NCBI GenBank assembly: GCA_964388155.1
Contig: CAYLYH010000001.1
Coordinates: 62,001-126,000 of the forward strand
Origin: JACNKV01 sp964388155
GTDB lineage: Bacteria; Fidelibacterota; Marinisomatia; Marinisomatales; JACNKV01
Direction: 5' to 3'
Length of the DNA stretch: 64,000 nucleotides
Below, piece after piece: positions 28,170-37,759 of this stretch. Under the pieces are notes generated by a model. It made no database searches and was not told the DNA's origin. It saw nothing but the letters and a program-made list of their open reading frames with translations. The translations under genes were made by a program, and so were the position numbers. The number at the start of each line of letters is the position of its first letter. Position 1 is the stretch's first letter.

Positions 28170-29198
28170 TTACATCAACACCGCCTCGTACTTTTTCACA
28201 TCTTCGAGAACCATACCTGTCCCGCGAACGACAGATAATAATGGTTCCTCCGAAACATTCACAGGCACCTGAGTTCGTTCCCGGATAACCTGATCGATTC
28301 CTTTTAATAAGCTACCGCCGCCCGTCATGATAATCCCTCGGTCTAAAATATCAGCTGCCAGTTCCGGTGGTGTTTTTTCTAATGCTTGTTTTACTGCTTC
28401 AACAATCGCATTGACCGGATCTTTTAATGCTTGGCGAATTTCATCAGATGATACTTCAATCGTTTTAGGAATGCCTGAAACCAAATCTTTTCCTTTAACG
28501 GAAACTGTTTCAGCATTCATTCTCATCGCGGACCCTACGGCTATTTTAATCGCTTCACTGGTAGGGAGTCCTATTTCTAATTTGTGTTCATTGCGAAACC
28601 AATGTGTTACCGCTTCATCCATTTCATCACCGGCAATACGTATGGCTTCCTTTGTCACAACACCATTGAGTGCAATTACAGCTATTTCGGTCGTTCCGCC
28701 ACCAATATCTACAATAATATTTCCTATGGGTTTACTGATGTCCAGACCGATTCCGATTGCAGCAGCAACCGGTTCTTCAATGAGATAAACTTCGCGGGCA
28801 TTCGCACGTTCACCGGAATCTTTAACCGCTCGACGCTCAACTTCTGTCACGCCGGACGGTACACAAATCACCATCCTTGGACGTGCTAATCGATTTAAGT
28901 TTATTTTCCGAATAAATCCCTGAAGCATACCGTCCGTCATATTGAAATCGGCAATGACCCCGTCTTGGAGTGGTCGTATTGTCTCTAAATGCCGATGGGT
29001 TTTTCCTACCATATATTTTGCTTCATTTCCGACGGCAACAATTTTTCCGTCATGCACAGATCGGGCAACAATTGACGGTTCATCGATAATGACTCCTTTT
29101 CCTTTAAGCCAAATCAATGTATTGGCGGTGCCTAAGTCTATGGCAACATCGCCGGAAATCCAGTTAAATGTATCTAATGCTGAGTTAAACAGTCCCAT
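28170..29198 (-). CDS. mreB: actin-like rod shape protein MreB
   Basis: 342 aa. Actin-fold motifs: VAIDLGTANTLIWLKGKGVI (phosphate 1), MVICVPSGVTEVERRAVKDS, IGNIIVDIGGGTTEIAVI (phosphate 2) and GIIMTGGGSLLKGIDQVIRE (adenosine). It forms membrane filaments that organise the elongasome. First gene of the mre cluster. The upstream 102-bp gap to the nucleotidyltransferase gene has no convincing promoter. Confidence 0.98.
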   Translation of the reverse strand: MGLFNSALDTFNWISGDVAIDLGTANTLIWLKGKGVIIDEPSIVARSVHDGKIVAVGNEAKYMVGKTHRHLETIRPLQDGVIADFNMTDGMLQGFIRKINLNRLARPRMVICVPSGVTEVERRAVKDSGERANAREVYLIEEPVAAAIGIGLDISKPIGNIIVDIGGGTTEIAVIALNGVVTKEAIRIAGDEMDEAVTHWFRNEHKLEIGLPTSEAIKIAVGSAMRMNAETVSVKGKDLVSGIPKTIEVSSDEIRQALKDPVNAIVEAVKQALEKTPPELAADILDRGIIMTGGGSLLKGIDQVIRERTQVPVNVSEEPLLSVVRGTGMVLEDVKKYEAVLM

Positions 29199-29300
29199 GG
29201 GTCTTTATTTCGAAGTTAATGTGAAAAATACGTGTCATAAAATTTAAGAATATTCATCTATCAAACCACCATGTTTATATGATTCATTTTCAGTATAATT

Positions 29301-30365
29301 CTATTCAATTTCAATGCGGCTTTGATCCCCAACCATTATCCGGTGGGTTACAGGTTTCTTCTGTGTCCGGCGAATGGCCACGTCATTCCCCAAAAGAGAA
29401 GCTTCAATCCTCCTTTGGATATCTTCAATCGTACAACCATTCATCAAAATAGAAAATTCCAATTCACTGTTTTTTATAACGCAATCTTTTCCGATGGATG
29501 TATTTGGCCCGACATAACTATTTTCAATCTTCGTATTTTCTCCAAGGATAACCGGACCGCGTATGGTAGAATTAATAACCTTAGAGTTTCCTCCAAATTG
29601 AACTCTGCCGGAAATAGTTGAATGTTCATCCACGATTCCGAGTTTCTTGTGTTTGATAGAATCCAATACTAAACGATTAGCTTCCAACAAATCAGATGGT
29701 TTTCCGGTATCTTTCCACCAACCGGTGATTTCTGAATAACTCACAGAATATCCTTTATTTAACAGATATTGATGTGCATCAGATATTTCCAATTCTCCTC
29801 TTGCGGACGGTTCAATGTTATTTACTGCCTTAAAAATCATGGAGTCATAAATATAAATTCCTGTCACAGCGAGGTTACTTTTAGGTTGTGCCGGTTTTTC
29901 TTCGATGCTGACGATTCTCCCATCTTTTATCTCAGCTACTCCAAAACGGTTTGGGTCGGGGACTTTGCTTAACACCAGATGACAATTTGTTCCATTTTTA
30001 TTAAAATCATCAATAAAATGTTTGATTCCACCCACAAGAATATTATCCCCAAGATAAAAAACAAATGGATCATCACCGATAAAATCCTGAGATATTTTTA
30101 CAACGTGCGCCAACCCGAGAGGAGCGTCTTGTGGAATATATGTGATTTTCAACCCAAATTTGTTTCCATCCCCAAATACGTTTTGTATGGTTGTATCTCC
30201 GGCATTGATGATTATACCCACTTCCCTGATACCGGCTTCACTTGCATACTCCAGAGCATATTCCAACATCATTTTATTTGCGATGGGAATTAAATGTTTA
30301 TTTTGTGTATGCGTAATTGGACGTAACCGTGTCCCATGACCCCCTGCAGTAATTAACGCTTTCAT
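29301..30365 (-). CDS. rfbA: glucose-1-phosphate thymidylyltransferase (long, RmlA/StrD type)
   Basis: 354 aa. Nucleotidyltransferase start MKALITAGGHGTRLRPITHT (GxGxRLxPxT), then PLGLAHVVKISQDFIGDDPF, FVFYLGDNI and GWWKDTGKPSDLLEANRLVL. The C-terminal 100 residues carry left-handed beta-helix hexapeptides (NSTIRGPVILGENTKIENSY), as in the long 350-residue RmlA2/StrD type. It makes dTDP-glucose, feeding dTDP-sugars for polysaccharide. Its ATG overlaps the rnhA stop by 4 nt. A UTP-dependent activity cannot be excluded. Confidence 0.88.
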   Translation of the reverse strand: MKALITAGGHGTRLRPITHTQNKHLIPIANKMMLEYALEYASEAGIREVGIIINAGDTTIQNVFGDGNKFGLKITYIPQDAPLGLAHVVKISQDFIGDDPFVFYLGDNILVGGIKHFIDDFNKNGTNCHLVLSKVPDPNRFGVAEIKDGRIVSIEEKPAQPKSNLAVTGIYIYDSMIFKAVNNIEPSARGELEISDAHQYLLNKGYSVSYSEITGWWKDTGKPSDLLEANRLVLDSIKHKKLGIVDEHSTISGRVQFGGNSKVINSTIRGPVILGENTKIENSYVGPNTSIGKDCVIKNSELEFSILMNGCTIEDIQRRIEASLLGNDVAIRRTQKKPVTHRIMVGDQSRIEIE

Positions 30366-30892
30366 GTCGTCTTTCCTTTCATCCTTCCTTCTTTGCTTAA
30401 TTTATCTGCTACTGTATTATTTTCTCTCAGGATGTGTTGTATAGACCAACTCTCAAGTGTTTTTAATAGAATCATCACTTTTGAATGTAAGATTTTCATT
30501 CGCGGATGCTTTACTTTATATTGCCCGTTAATTTGTTTGACGACTAATTCACTATCCGCGTAAATATTGAGTTGATTAACGCACAATACTTTTGCTGTTT
30601 CAAGTCCTTTGATTAACGCAGAATATTCAGCATCGTTATTGGTCGCATCATCGAGATATTCTGAAAAGGTAAACAATTCCTCTCCATTACGGTAAAACAC
30701 CCCGCCAATTCCGGCAGTTTTTGAGTCAAGATCAGCCGCACCATCCACAAACAAATCCACTTTATCAGTATTTGTTAATTTGTTGTATAATTCCTCCAAA
30801 ATTGCACTATAGTTCGGATTCAAGTTACGTATTATTTCGGGCTGAAGTAGTTCTACAAGTGCCTGTGTTTCATTTTCGTTTAATCGTATCAT
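30362..30892 (-). CDS. rnhA: ribonuclease HI family protein
   Basis: 176 aa with an N-terminal extension of about 45 residues of unknown role, then the RNase H fold. Catalytic carboxylates are visible as D in LFVDGAADLD, E in NNDAEYSALIKGLE, D in IYADSELVVKQING and D in NTVADKLSKEG. It cleaves RNA in RNA:DNA hybrids. It resembles the short RnhA/YpdQ type lacking the basic handle. First gene of the rnhA-rfbA pair, divergent from the symporter. The start lacks a Shine-Dalgarno but has TAATTT 6 nt upstream. Confidence 0.88.
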   Translation of the reverse strand: MIRLNENETQALVELLQPEIIRNLNPNYSAILEELYNKLTNTDKVDLFVDGAADLDSKTAGIGGVFYRNGEELFTFSEYLDDATNNDAEYSALIKGLETAKVLCVNQLNIYADSELVVKQINGQYKVKHPRMKILHSKVMILLKTLESWSIQHILRENNTVADKLSKEGRMKGKTT

Positions 30893-30904
30893 GACCGGAA
30901 ATTA
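30893..30904 (-). promoter_or_regulatory. TAATTT -10-like box directly before rnhA
   Basis: Minus-strand TAATTT (30899-30904) ends 6 nt before the ATG and there is no Shine-Dalgarno. This is the same arrangement as at hrcA and ftsE. The -35 region is poor (TTAATT at a 17-nt spacing). Confidence 0.3.
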
Positions 30905-31067
30905 CACAAATTGCTTTATAAAATTAAGATTTAAGATTGAAAATTTCTGAGAAGGGCAAAGAATAGCCTGATAAAAAAAGAAAATATTTTCAGAATAATT
31001 CTTTACTGTTCCGGTTTATAAGAAGTAATTTTTATTCGATTATTTTCAAAACAAACCGGGAATTCTC
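30905..31067. other. divergent intergenic region rnhA / symporter
   Basis: Holds the perfect AT palindrome GAAAATATTTTC (30980-30991). A long-spaced inverted repeat, TTCCGGTTT (31009-31017) against AAACCGGGAA, could form a leader hairpin ahead of the symporter ATG at 31068. I see no confident promoter here. Confidence 0.35.
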
Positions 31068-32615
31068 ATGAAACGATCAACTTATGGACTCTTATCCTTC
31101 AGTGCAATTTTCTTTATTATGTACGCATTCGGCTTATCATTTTTTGAAGCAGTTTGGACTTTCCCTACGCAACGGGCGATTCCTCTTATGGTTCTTATCT
31201 TGGTAGGAACCGGAGTATTTATCACTTTCAAACTGGGTTTTCCTCAAATTCGCTATTTTTTGCATGGAGTGAAAGTCACACGCGGTATTTATGATAATCC
31301 TGAAGACGAAGGAGATTTGAATCATTTTCGTGCTTTGGCGACCGCGCTTTCTGCTACTGTCGGTATTGGCAATATTGCAGGTGTTGCTACGGCTATCTAT
31401 TTTGGAGGTCCCGGAGCATTGTTTTGGATGTGGATTACAGCCTTTTTTGGTACTACATTAAAATATGCGGAGAGTACTTTATCCCTGAAATACCGAGAAA
31501 TGGATTCATTAGGATACACAGCCGGCGGTCCGATGTACACAATCGAAAATGGATTGGGACGTCAATGGCGATGGTTAGCTGTCGCATTTGCCGCATTTGC
31601 CGTTATCTGTTCATTCGCTACAGGAAATGCAATCCAGTCGTTCACCGTTTCTGACCAAATATATTCTGAATTTTTACAATTTATGTCGCCGGAAAGTGCA
31701 TTAATGATCAAACACACCATTTGGACTGGGTTTGACCTATCCATGTTACAGGTAATTAACGGGTTGATACTCTCTGCCGTTGTTGCGTTGGTTATCATTG
31801 GAGGAATTAAACGAATTGGGCATGTCACAGGATTTCTTGCTCCGTTTATGGCGCTCATTTATGTATCTGCAGCCTCGTTAATTCTGTTTGCTAATCTCCC
31901 ATTACTCCCAGGGAGTGTAAAACTCATCTTTCAAATGGCATTCAACCCTCCGGCAGAAATCGCCGGTGTTGGTGGTGGGGCTTTCCTTGTGATTATGAAC
32001 ACGATGCTATGGGGAATTAAACGCGGATTATATTCCAATGAAGCCGGACAAGGGTCTGCAGCCATTGCACACTCTACTGCAAAAACAAAACATCCGGTGC
32101 GAGAAGGTACCGTCGCTATGTTGGGTCCTTTTATTGACACAATTATAATTTGTACAATGACCGGATTGGTTATTCTTTCAACAGGTGCTTGGCATCATAC
32201 AGAATTTTATGTGAACCGTATCAACCCGGAATTTGCAGGAGATTTATTAAACAGCAGTCGACTGACGGCATTTGCGTTCAAGGAAGGATTATCCTGGCTA
32301 TTTGCCTATGGAGATAAAATTGTTACAATTTCTGTAACATTATTTGCCGTATCTACGGCCATCAGTTGGTCGTTTTACGGTGACCGTTCTATTGAGTATC
32401 TTTTTGGCGAACGTTCGATAAAAATATATCGTTGGGTGTTTGTTGTATTTGTGTTTATCGGAGCCATTGCAAGCCTAAATGCTGTGTGGGCGTTTGGAGA
32501 TGCGGCACTTGGATTTATGACATTCCCCAATCTGTTGTCGATTATTCTATTATCTACAGCTCTGAAGAAAATGACAAAGAAATACTTTTCAGTAGAACAT
32601 AAACCGTATAAGTGA
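31068..32615 (+). CDS. sodium:alanine/glycine symporter (AGCS family)
   Basis: 515 aa, about 11 TM segments. Family landmarks: FRALATALSATVGIGNIAGV, ATAIYFGGPGALFWMWITAF, YTAGGPMYTIENGLGRQW, GIKRGLYSNEAGQGSAAIAH and SWSFYGDRSIEYLFGE. It takes up alanine or glycine with Na+. This is the only transporter on the plus strand in the window's centre. It is followed after 64 bp by the inositol monophosphatase gene. Complete. Confidence 0.96.
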   Translation: MKRSTYGLLSFSAIFFIMYAFGLSFFEAVWTFPTQRAIPLMVLILVGTGVFITFKLGFPQIRYFLHGVKVTRGIYDNPEDEGDLNHFRALATALSATVGIGNIAGVATAIYFGGPGALFWMWITAFFGTTLKYAESTLSLKYREMDSLGYTAGGPMYTIENGLGRQWRWLAVAFAAFAVICSFATGNAIQSFTVSDQIYSEFLQFMSPESALMIKHTIWTGFDLSMLQVINGLILSAVVALVIIGGIKRIGHVTGFLAPFMALIYVSAASLILFANLPLLPGSVKLIFQMAFNPPAEIAGVGGGAFLVIMNTMLWGIKRGLYSNEAGQGSAAIAHSTAKTKHPVREGTVAMLGPFIDTIIICTMTGLVILSTGAWHHTEFYVNRINPEFAGDLLNSSRLTAFAFKEGLSWLFAYGDKIVTISVTLFAVSTAISWSFYGDRSIEYLFGERSIKIYRWVFVVFVFIGAIASLNAVWAFGDAALGFMTFPNLLSIILLSTALKKMTKKYFSVEHKPYK

Positions 32616-32666
32616 TACGTTTTATGGAAAATGTATTAACTGATTGCTCTTCGCTTTAAGCTAATA

Positions 32667-32678
32667 AAGGTTAACCTT
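32667..32678 (+). promoter_or_regulatory. palindrome covering the suhB ribosome binding site
   Basis: AAGGTTAACCTT, a perfect 12-bp palindrome ending 1 nt before the ATG at 32680. It includes the AAAGG Shine-Dalgarno, so the site could be sequestered or bound by a protein. Confidence 0.35.
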
Positions 32679-32679
32679 A

Positions 32680-33465
32680 ATGACTAACACTCAAACCTTT
32701 CGTTCGGTGGCAGTTGGGGCCGCAAAATCAGCAGCTCAAATTATCATGGACGCACTGCAGCACCCACGGGATGTTCACCATAAAGGGCGAACGAATTTGG
32801 TAACAGAGACTGATCGCCGTTCAGAAGACGCCATCATCTCTCACATTCGAGCTACCTTCCCTGACCATAGCATTTTGGCTGAAGAATCCGGCACGAACAA
32901 TCGCGACTCTGATTATCTCTGGGTTGTTGATCCCTTGGACGGAACCACGAATTTTGTGCACGGATATCCATCGTTCGGGGTTTCAATTGCCGTGTTGCAT
33001 GATGGAGAACCCATCATTGGTGTTGTCGTCGAATTACCGGTGAATCGAGTGTATACCGCTGTTAAAAATGCCGGTGCATTTTGTGACAATGAGCCAATTC
33101 ATGTTTCAAATGTATCAGAGCTGGAGAAATCTATATTGGTTACCGGATTTGGATATGACCATAACGAAAACTGGCATAGAAATATGGAGTTGTTTAAATC
33201 CTTTACAGATATTACTCAGGGCGTACGTCGTCTCGGGTCTGCAGCGGTGGATTTATGTCATGTAGCACGCGGAGTTGTAGACGGTTTTTGGGAGTATGAT
33301 CTGCATCCATGGGATACAGCTGCAGGAATTCTACTCGTTAGAGAAGCTGGCGGAATCGTTACAAAAATGAACGGAGAACCTTATTCGATTTATGATGACT
33401 CTATTCTGGCTACAAACGGATTATTGCACCAAGAAATGAAAAAACAAATTATTAACGATACTTAA
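32680..33465 (+). CDS. suhB: inositol-1-monophosphatase family protein
   Basis: 261-aa Mg2+-dependent, Li+-sensitive phosphatase. Metal-site motifs are ILAEESG, WVVDPLDGTTNFVHGYPSF (the DPLDGTTN box) and the C-terminal WDTAAGILLVREAGG. It hydrolyses inositol phosphate or related phosphomonoesters; bacterial SuhB also binds RNA polymerase. Full family length. Convergent with comM, with only 2 nt between the stops. Confidence 0.95.
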   Translation: MTNTQTFRSVAVGAAKSAAQIIMDALQHPRDVHHKGRTNLVTETDRRSEDAIISHIRATFPDHSILAEESGTNNRDSDYLWVVDPLDGTTNFVHGYPSFGVSIAVLHDGEPIIGVVVELPVNRVYTAVKNAGAFCDNEPIHVSNVSELEKSILVTGFGYDHNENWHRNMELFKSFTDITQGVRRLGSAAVDLCHVARGVVDGFWEYDLHPWDTAAGILLVREAGGIVTKMNGEPYSIYDDSILATNGLLHQEMKKQIINDT

Positions 33466-33467
33466 GC

Positions 33468-35024
33468 TTATCCTCTCCACAATTGTCTATCTAAACTTCG
33501 ATATTGAATCGCTTCGCTCACATGCTGAACTTTTATCCTGTCCTCCCCTCCTAAATCTGCTATCGTACGTGATACTTTCAAAATTCGATCATACGCCCGC
33601 GCAGAAAGTCCCAGTTTCTCCATAGCAGTTTTGATCATGTCAGAAGCGTTTTTATCCAACTTACAGTGAATTTTTAACTCATTTGTTTGCATTTGCGAAT
33701 TGGAGAATACTCCGTTTGTAGACTTATACCGATTCAGCTGAATTTTCCTAGCTACTTGCACTCGTCTGGTAATAGCCTCGGATGGTTCTCCCGCATCCAT
33801 GCCTGACAACTGAGAAAACGGCACAGCAGGAACCTCGATATGAATGTCAATTCTGTCCATCAGCGGACCGGATATTCGGCTCATGTATCGCTGAATCATT
33901 TGTGGAACGCAAGTGCAATCATTATTGGGATCCGTTGAGTAACCGCACGGACAAGGATTCATAGCGGCAACCAACATAAATCTTGATGGATATGTCAACG
34001 ATATCGCTGCTCTGGCAATGGTTACGTGACCATCTTCCAGGGGTTGACGCATCACTTCCAGTACATTCTTTTTGAACTCTGGCAACTCATCTAAAAACAG
34101 GACTCCGTTATGCGCTAAGCTGACTTCACCCGGTTTCGGCATACCACCGCCGCCAATGAGCCCGGCATCAGAAATCGTATGGTGAGGAGAACGAAACGGA
34201 CGTGTTGCAACTAACCCGTTTCCACTGGGTAAGATACCGGCAACAGAGTGTATTTTTGTTGTTTCAAGGGCTTCATCAAGAACCAAGTCGGGTAGAATCG
34301 TGGGTAAGCGTTTAGCCAGCATTGTTTTACCGCTGCCGGGAGGCCCGATCATGATTACATTATGTCCACCGGATGCTGCAACCTCTAACGCACGTTTTAC
34401 CTGCTCCTGTCCTTTGACATCTTTGAAATCGACGGTATAAACTTTATTTCGATTAAACATTTCATCTCGATTTACTATTACCGGTTGAATACTCACCTCA
34501 CCATTCAAAATCGCAATGACTTCAGATAAAGAGGATACTCCGGCAACTTTAATTCCTTCTACTACGGCGGCTTCATCAGCATTCTCCTTTGGTAAAATCA
34601 CGCCGCGGATGCCATTATCTCTGGCAGAAATTGCAACCGGCAACGCACCTTTAACCGGGCGCAAACTTCCGTCCAGTGCAAGTTCGCCGAGTATAAGGAG
34701 GTTATTTAAATACGTATGGCGTACATATCCGTAAGCAGACATAATTCCGATGGCGATCGGGAGATCAAATGCAGATCCTTCCTTGCGGATGTCTGCAGGA
34801 GCCAGATTGATTGTAACATGTTTAAACGGAAAATCATATCCACTGTTTTTAATAGCGGCTTTTACCCTCTCCTTACTTTCTTTGACGGCTCCTTCAGGCA
34901 GTCCAACCGTATGATACTTTGGCAATTTCGCTCCGGTGAGGTGGGCTTCTACTTCAACAATGTACGCATCGATACCCTGAATGGTACTGCTTAACACTTT
35001 GGCTAACATTTTTTTCTGTGGCAT
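33468..35024 (-). CDS. comM: YifB/ComM-type Mg-chelatase-like AAA+ ATPase
   Basis: 518 aa. An N-terminal Lon-like fold (HTVGLPEGAVKESKERVKAA) precedes an AAA+ core. Walker A is MIGPPGSGKTMLAKRLP and Walker B is GVLFLDELPEF. A Cys-rich insertion MNPCPCGYSTDPNNDCTCVP and a C-terminal Mg_chelatase_C helix domain follow. ComM drives branch migration during natural transformation and recombination. Three GGTTA copies lie 10 bp before the start. Confidence 0.95.
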   Translation of the reverse strand: MPQKKMLAKVLSSTIQGIDAYIVEVEAHLTGAKLPKYHTVGLPEGAVKESKERVKAAIKNSGYDFPFKHVTINLAPADIRKEGSAFDLPIAIGIMSAYGYVRHTYLNNLLILGELALDGSLRPVKGALPVAISARDNGIRGVILPKENADEAAVVEGIKVAGVSSLSEVIAILNGEVSIQPVIVNRDEMFNRNKVYTVDFKDVKGQEQVKRALEVAASGGHNVIMIGPPGSGKTMLAKRLPTILPDLVLDEALETTKIHSVAGILPSGNGLVATRPFRSPHHTISDAGLIGGGGMPKPGEVSLAHNGVLFLDELPEFKKNVLEVMRQPLEDGHVTIARAAISLTYPSRFMLVAAMNPCPCGYSTDPNNDCTCVPQMIQRYMSRISGPLMDRIDIHIEVPAVPFSQLSGMDAGEPSEAITRRVQVARKIQLNRYKSTNGVFSNSQMQTNELKIHCKLDKNASDMIKTAMEKLGLSARAYDRILKVSRTIADLGGEDRIKVQHVSEAIQYRSLDRQLWRG

Positions 35025-35034
35025 AATTTATATA

Positions 35035-35049
35035 GGTTAGGTTAGGTTT
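35035..35049. repeat. three tandem GGTTA units in the comM leader
   Basis: Plus-strand GGTTAGGTTAGGTTT, 10 bp upstream of the comM start on the other strand. Short period-5 repeat next to TATATAAATT. Confidence 0.5.
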
Positions 35050-35078
35050 ATTTTGGAAGAAAATACTTCAAAAGCGTT

Positions 35079-35528
35079 TTATTCCGTCTGTGGGCGAATC
35101 TTACCAAATTTTAAATTTTCGTATTTCTCCCATATCGTTTCACCGGATGCTTGCTGAAAACGAAAGGCAAATGAGAGGGCTTCATAAAACGGTCTGTCTA
35201 AGAATTCATCATGTCGATAATACTCATCAACCCACCCGACAAATTCGACAATATTTGTATCTTCCAGTTTATCAAATATTCCAAATACCAATTCAGCACG
35301 ATTGTTGTAATACCAAGTGGTTAACTCATTATGTCCAAGTTCATTTTTCAAACCAGTATACGTATCATAAACTTGTGTAAGATACGAGAAGAGATACACT
35401 TCCTTTTCTTTCTGAGTCAGCGTTCGCCAATAGGCAACAATTGGGGAAATATTTTTATCCATGGGTATTTGGGTAAATCCGATCTGTAACCCGAACACAA
35501 TGATTAGACAAAACGTAATTTTATTCAT
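35079..35528 (-). CDS. hypothetical secreted protein
   Basis: 149 aa from the ATG at 35528, preceded in frame by an ATG at 35546. I choose 35528 because it gives a clean signal peptide (MNKITFCLIIVFGLQIGFTQ) and an 8-nt overlap with the ispG stop. The mature part is helical and aromatic (QKEKEVYLFSYLTQVYDTYT; VDEYYRHDEFLDRPFYEALS) with no recognised motif. Function unknown; co-transcribed with ispG. Confidence 0.65.
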   Translation of the reverse strand: MNKITFCLIIVFGLQIGFTQIPMDKNISPIVAYWRTLTQKEKEVYLFSYLTQVYDTYTGLKNELGHNELTTWYYNNRAELVFGIFDKLEDTNIVEFVGWVDEYYRHDEFLDRPFYEALSFAFRFQQASGETIWEKYENLKFGKIRPQTE

Positions 35529-36606
35529 TTTCAGTAGATGATTCATTCTCTTCCTCGAACTGCTTAATTAATTCTTCCAGACGATTTATTGCGTCTTTTT
35601 CCCGAACTTTGCCGATGCTCTTCCCCTGATAATACAATAATCCTCCGCCTTTTCCAAAGGCTATTCCTAAGTCTGTATGCGATGCTTCACCCGGTCCGTT
35701 AACGGCACAACCCATGAGAGCTATGGACATCGGCGTCTTAATATGGCTCAATTTTTCTTCCATCTCTTCTGCAATTTTGAACAAATCCACTTCAAGTCTG
35801 CCGCAGGTTGGGCACGCTACAATGGTCACACCTTTTGTCACCAACCCCAGGGATTTTAAAAGCTCGTATCCGACATGAACTTCTTCCACAGGATCGCCGG
35901 TCAAACTCACCCGAATTGTATCACCAATACCACTTGCAAGCAAAGCTCCAATTCCCACAGATGATTTAATCGTCCCCGATTTTATTGGGCCGGCTTCTGT
36001 CACTCCTAAGTGTAGCGGAATATCGAATTCCTCAGAAAATAATCTATTTGCATCAAGCATCAGATTCACATTAGATGCCTTCAGAGAGACAATAATATCG
36101 TGAAAATCATTTTTGTTACAAATATTAATATGGCGACGAGCACTTTCAACCATTGCTTCTGCAGTGGGATATCCATATTTTTCTAATAAATCTTTCTCTA
36201 GGCTTCCGGCATTTACACCGATGCGTATAGGGATTCCGGCAGATTTTACTTTTGTGAGAACGTCTCTTACTCTCTCTCTTGATCCAATATTTCCGGGATT
36301 AATTCTAATTTTGTCTACACCGGCATCTACGGCCATCAATGCCATTTTATAATTAAAATGGATGTCGGCGACCAATGGGACAGTCATATTTTTTTTTATG
36401 TCGGTTAATGCATTTGCGGATTTTTCATCAGGGACAGTTACACGAATAATCTGACATCCGGCTTCTTCCAGCTTTTCGATCTGGTTTAATGTTGCGTTAG
36501 TATCGTAAGTTTTTGTTGTCGTCATCGACTGCACGGATATTGGAGCATCCGCACCAACAGGAATATTACCTACCAATACTTGTTTTGTCTTCTTTCTATT
36601 TATCAT
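35521..36606 (-). CDS. ispG: 4-hydroxy-3-methylbut-2-en-1-yl diphosphate synthase IspG
   Basis: 361 aa. MEP-pathway Fe-S enzyme. TIM-barrel segment IPVGADAPISVQSMTTTKTY at the start, VPLVADIHFNYKMAL, and the C-terminal [4Fe-4S] ligands in VACPTCGRLEVDLF and LMGCAVNGPGEASHTDLGIA. Length fits the short bacterial form without the insertion domain. It shows that isoprenoids are made by the MEP route. A TAAATTTG box lies 10 nt upstream and there is no strong Shine-Dalgarno. Confidence 0.97.
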   Translation of the reverse strand: MINRKKTKQVLVGNIPVGADAPISVQSMTTTKTYDTNATLNQIEKLEEAGCQIIRVTVPDEKSANALTDIKKNMTVPLVADIHFNYKMALMAVDAGVDKIRINPGNIGSRERVRDVLTKVKSAGIPIRIGVNAGSLEKDLLEKYGYPTAEAMVESARRHINICNKNDFHDIIVSLKASNVNLMLDANRLFSEEFDIPLHLGVTEAGPIKSGTIKSSVGIGALLASGIGDTIRVSLTGDPVEEVHVGYELLKSLGLVTKGVTIVACPTCGRLEVDLFKIAEEMEEKLSHIKTPMSIALMGCAVNGPGEASHTDLGIAFGKGGGLLYYQGKSIGKVREKDAINRLEELIKQFEEENESSTENE

Positions 36607-36635
36607 AATCGCCGTTCAAATTTACGTACGATAAA

Positions 36636-37745
36636 TCATTTTACGAAAGGGGAGTCCAAATATTCTTTTGCATTTACAACCGCAGATGAAAAATTATTAA
36701 GTTCAGCGCACTTCGTATAACAGGATACAGCTTCTGTTCTTCTTCCTTTTAAATCGTGGAGTTTTCCTTTTAACAATAACGCATTCGCTAAAACAATATC
36801 CAGCTCGGCACCATAATTATTAATTGCTCGCGTTACCAACGATTCGGAAATATCCAAATTCCCTAAATGGTAATTCAATAAAGCAGATTCATAATCGATA
36901 TAACCGGAATACCAAGACTGCTCAACGGGAGTCAGCCCCTTAAGGTATTGTTTAAGATATTCTTCTAACAGCATAGCTTCCTTAAGTTTACCAATATTAA
37001 TAAGTGATTCTAAATACATGATGTTAAAATAATAATTTTTCGGGAAATGCTCTGAAAGGTTACGGCTATAAATCAACGCTTTATCGGGAGAATTCAATAC
37101 CCATACATATAGAAACGACAAAATACTTTGTGCTTCAATCCATGCATACTCTCCGCTATTTGCAGCTAACTCTATTTTTATTAACCCTGATTCCTTTGTC
37201 GTTTCAAGTCCAAAAAGTGAAACCGCTGTTTTGACTAACACATTACTCAGCCCCGCATAATATTCTACGATTCCAATCGGGAGCTGTGCATCCACCAATT
37301 CGGGGTGTTCGTTATGCACTTTTCGTATAATTCGAAAGCCCTTCCATGCATGCATAAGCGTCGATATCCATTCTTTTTTTCCCAGACCAATCCGGGCATT
37401 CAACCCAACGGCAGTTCCGTAAAATAGCCGATACTGCGGATTGTCCGGATATTGCTGAATTAATGCTTCATATACGGGAATTATCTCATCTAAATCTTGG
37501 CTTAAATGTCGATAAGAATTTTCGACTTCGTCGTTTGCCTGACTATGGAGCCAACGAGCAGTTACCCATGTTAAATGCACTGCAGGATGCGCCGGTGCAT
37601 CTTGTCTGGCTTGGGTAAGAATGTCTATCGCTAATTGGGTCTCGTAATTGTAAAATGCATGGACGCCGGCTGTGACTTTTTCATCTATGGTATTTTCTGC
37701 AATTAGAAGAGAAAGAAGGATAATAAATAAAAAAATACGATACAA
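36636..37745 (-). CDS. hypothetical secreted TPR-like protein
   Basis: 369 aa. The start codon is TTG at 37745 (MYRIFLFIILLSLLIAENTI signal peptide), with GAAGAAG upstream. The mature protein is alpha-helical with TPR-like pairs (YEALIQQYPDNPQYRLFYGT; LEEYLKQYLKGLTPVEQSWY; GKLHDLKGRRTEAVSCYTKC). No catalytic motif. It sits 14 bp downstream of the poly-lysine TPR gene on the same strand, so the two are likely co-expressed. Confidence 0.65.
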   Translation of the reverse strand: MYRIFLFIILLSLLIAENTIDEKVTAGVHAFYNYETQLAIDILTQARQDAPAHPAVHLTWVTARWLHSQANDEVENSYRHLSQDLDEIIPVYEALIQQYPDNPQYRLFYGTAVGLNARIGLGKKEWISTLMHAWKGFRIIRKVHNEHPELVDAQLPIGIVEYYAGLSNVLVKTAVSLFGLETTKESGLIKIELAANSGEYAWIEAQSILSFLYVWVLNSPDKALIYSRNLSEHFPKNYYFNIMYLESLINIGKLKEAMLLEEYLKQYLKGLTPVEQSWYSGYIDYESALLNYHLGNLDISESLVTRAINNYGAELDIVLANALLLKGKLHDLKGRRTEAVSCYTKCAELNNFSSAVVNAKEYLDSPFVK

Positions 37746-37759
37746 AATACTGGACTTCT

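Noticed and set aside
30937..30965. TTGAAA-N17-AGAATA promoter for the symporter
   Set aside because: The -10 matches poorly and it does not fit the TANNNT pattern of the other promoters.
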